Below the pieces are notes generated by a model. The model was not told the origin of the DNA. It did no database searches and saw only the letters and a list, made by a program, of their open reading frames with translations. From Sphingomonas sinipercae (GTDB lineage Bacteria; Pseudomonadota; Alphaproteobacteria; Sphingomonadales; Sphingomonadaceae), in NCBI RefSeq assembly GCF_011302055.1, contig NZ_CP049871.1, positions 1 through 64,000 on the forward strand: a stretch of 64,000 bases of DNA. The letters run 5' to 3'. The position numbers and the translations under genes were made by a program. Shown piece after piece: positions 62,347-64,000 of this stretch; the stretch's first letter is position 1; every line of letters starts with the position of its first letter.

Positions 62347-64000
62347 CCGAACAGCCCGTGCATCCACCAGCTAAGGTCGCCCGTCTTCGAATCGACGCCG
62401 TCGCCGCGGCGGAACAGCCAGAAGCGGCCGCCGCCTTCGTCCTCGACCTGGAAATAGTCGCGCACGGCATCCGCCTCGCCGCTGCGCCGCCACCATTCGC
62501 CGAAGATCCGTTCCGGCCCATCGGCCTTGCGCACGCGATAAGTTCGCCCACGCCAGGAGAAGCGCAGCGGCGGCTGATCCGGGAGCTCGGCGATGACCTT
62601 GTCGACCCGTTCCGGCCGGGCGAGCAGGCGGATCGGGCGCGGCCAGTCGCGGGGCCATTCGGCCGGCGTTGCAAGCGCGGCGACCCGGCGCACGCTGCGT
62701 TCCGGAACATCGCTTTCCAGCGCGCTGCTTCGGAACACGTGGGTTTCGCCGATCCGGCCGGCGATTCGGTCGACCAGCGGCGGCAGGCAGGAATCCTCAT
62801 CGCTGCCGATCTGCTTCGGGCCAAGCGGATCGCAGCGGATGGCGATGAGGTGCATCGCCTCGATCCCGAAACCGGGCTCGATCGCTTCGACCTTCATCGC
62901 GAGCAGCTTGGCCAGATGCGCCGGATCGCGGGTGGCCCCGGCCATGCCGATGACAAGCGCCTGGTCTTCATTGTCGACGCGCTCGCAGACCAGGCGGATT
63001 CGGCGGGCGCCAAGGCCAAGCTCGGCAAGCCGGCGGGCGAGGATGGAAGCGAGGTCTTCGCTAACCTGCGCGATGGCTTCGGGCGTGGCGACCGGTTCGA
63101 GCAGGCGCAGGGTGGCACTGGGGGCTTCGCGCGGGACGACGGGCAAGAACGGCTCGGCGGCGCGGCCGATGGCCTGGTCGATGCGGGTCAGCGTGTGCTT
63201 GCCGAAGCGGCGGCCGAGCGGGCCGCGGGGCATCTGCAGCAATTCGCCGACACTGGCGACGCCGAAGCGGCGGGCGGCGCTGAGCGCGGCTTCGTCAAGG
63301 CGCAGCGCGGCCGGCGGCAAGGGCGCGATGGCGTCGGCTTCATCGCCGTTGGCGCAAATCGTAACCGGCTGGCCGGAGAAGCGCGCGAGGGCGTGGGCCG
63401 CGCCGGTGGTGCCCGCAACCGCGATCCGGGCGGTAAAGCCGGCGCGGGCGCAGAAACGCAGGATTCGCGCGCACATCGCTTGCTCGCCGCCAAACAGGTG
63501 AGTGACCCCGCTGAGGTCGAGCCACAGGCTGTGCGCATCGGCAATTGCGGCATTGGGGGTCCAGCGCCGGGCGGCGAACAGGGCGAGGCGGGTGAGCAAC
63601 GCCGCGTCCGCTTCGGGTTCGGAATCCTTAAGCTGCAGCTCCGGGACGAGCATGCGCGCGTGAGTTGCCGCCATGCCGGGCGCGAGGCCAAGCGCTGCGG
63701 CTTCGGCCGAGACTGCCGCGAGGACGACGCGCTGGCCGGAGCGGTGGGTGGTGGCCAAAGTTGCGCCAGTTGCAGCGCCTTGCGGCGCTCCTGGACCCCC
63801 TTCGCGGGGGAACTGCAGGGATTTAGCGGCTTCGCTCCGCCGCCCGAGCATCCGCATCGGCGGGCGCTGGTGGGCAGGGAGCGAGTCGATTTCCGCCTGG
63901 CGCGCCTCCCGGCTTGCCCAGCGCGCGCCCGGCCGCCAGCCGCCGCCGCGCGGGCAGGAGCAATCCTGCGGCCGCGGCGGGTCGAGCGGAAGGGCTGCGT
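62343..64000 (-). CDS. imuB: ImuB, DNA polymerase Y-family mutasome subunit (5' end outside window)
   Basis: Inactive Y-family polymerase-like protein linking DnaE2 to the beta clamp. The frame remains open to the right edge: the segment [16 protein letters not shown]...[18 protein letters not shown], known in sphingomonad ImuB, is upstream of the Met at 63857, so that is not the start. The palm region [18 protein letters not shown] and [32 protein letters not shown] follow. A Gly/Ala-rich linker is encoded by two palindromes near 63774-63810. Confidence 0.93.
   Translation of the reverse strand, partial: AALPLDPPRPQDCSCPRGGGWRPGARWASREARQAEIDSLPAHQRPPMRMLGRRSEAAKSLQFPREGGPGAPQGAATGATLATTHRSGQRVVLAAVSAEAAALGLAPGMAATHARMLVPELQLKDSEPEADAALLTRLALFAARRWTPNAAIADAHSLWLDLSGVTHLFGGEQAMCARILRFCARAGFTARIAVAGTTGAAHALARFSGQPVTICANGDEADAIAPLPPAALRLDEAALSAARRFGVASVGELLQMPRGPLGRRFGKHTLTRIDQAIGRAAEPFLPVVPREAPSATLRLLEPVATPEAIAQVSEDLASILARRLAELGLGARRIRLVCERVDNEDQALVIGMAGATRDPAHLAKLLAMKVEAIEPGFGIEAMHLIAIRCDPLGPKQIGSDEDSCLPPLVDRIAGRIGETHVFRSSALESDVPERSVRRVAALATPAEWPRDWPRPIRLLARPERVDKVIAELPDQPPLRFSWRGRTYRVRKADGPERIFGEWWRRSGEADAVRDYFQVEDEGGGRFWLFRRGDGVDSKTGDLSWWMHGLFG
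63774..63810. repeat. Two small palindromes inside the imuB coding region
   Basis: AGCGCC-TTGC-GGCGCT (63774-63789) and CCCCC-TTCGC-GGGGG (63796-63810) lie 6 bp apart and are framed by TGCAG/CTGCAG. They encode a Gly/Pro/Ala-rich linker that keeps the frame open. Confidence 0.7.

Noticed and set aside
60157..62457. 766-codon open frame on the plus strand across dnaE2
   Set aside because: Antisense of a certain gene, with Asp/Glu/Arg/Val-biased translation and no domain.

Overview
The window is chromosomal DNA from a GC-rich alphaproteobacterium, most likely a member of the Sphingomonadales. The signs are the pyrE-pdxJ-acpS-lepB order, a coxBA-ctaB-coxF-ctaG-coxC-DUF983-SURF1 block, an ImuB with the sphingomonad-type N-terminal region, a TonB receptor locus with a lasso-peptide isopeptidase, and an archaic Csu-type pilus. 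Most genes are tightly packed with 1-4 bp start/stop overlaps (ATGA, GTGA, TGATG), and GTG starts are common.

Layout. 1-15 kb is core metabolism: two L,D-transpeptidases, ribosomal protein S21, prolyl isomerases, the pyrE-pdxJ-acpS-lepB operon, the complete aa3-type cytochrome c oxidase locus with assembly factors, an rRNA-type methyltransferase, and ccmAB with a small zincin. 15.4-21.6 kb is a 6.2-kb genomic island inserted in the 3' end of a tRNA-Ser(GGA) gene. It is bounded by a 16-bp direct repeat and carries a tyrosine integrase, an AlpA-like regulator, two DNA methyltransferases (one with a winged-helix segment and a possible nuclease-like tail) and a small exported protein. 21.8-31 kb is surface and signalling: a GAF histidine kinase with a receiver protein, a Csu-type chaperone-usher pilus operon, and a NarL-type regulator with an Hpt protein.

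31-37.3 kb is an ECF sigma / FecR / TonB receptor / lasso-peptide isopeptidase unit with no lasso-peptide biosynthesis genes beside it. The same promoter-like motif lies before the sigma gene and before the receptor gene. 37.3-47 kb is a Pho locus on the minus strand: a TonB receptor, phoR, pstS, pstC, pstA, pstB, phoU and phoB, with Pho-box-like sites before the receptor and before pstS. 47-50.3 kb holds paaD, a 3-oxoadipyl-CoA thiolase, hppD and phhB (aromatic catabolism). 50-57.7 kb has a DUF305/propeller protein, a PilZ protein, a flavin reductase, DUF808, serS and two tandem alpha/beta hydrolases.

57.66-59.08 kb is an unusual stretch. Three small-protein genes lie in three segments separated by repeated copies of the 3' ends of the two flanking genes (hydrolase and dnaE2). 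59-64 kb is the mutasome pair dnaE2 and imuB, with imuB running off the window. The strongest candidates for something new are the two-methyltransferase island, the stand-alone lasso-peptide uptake/cleavage locus with its sigma-factor promoters, and the repeat-bounded gene segments next to dnaE2.
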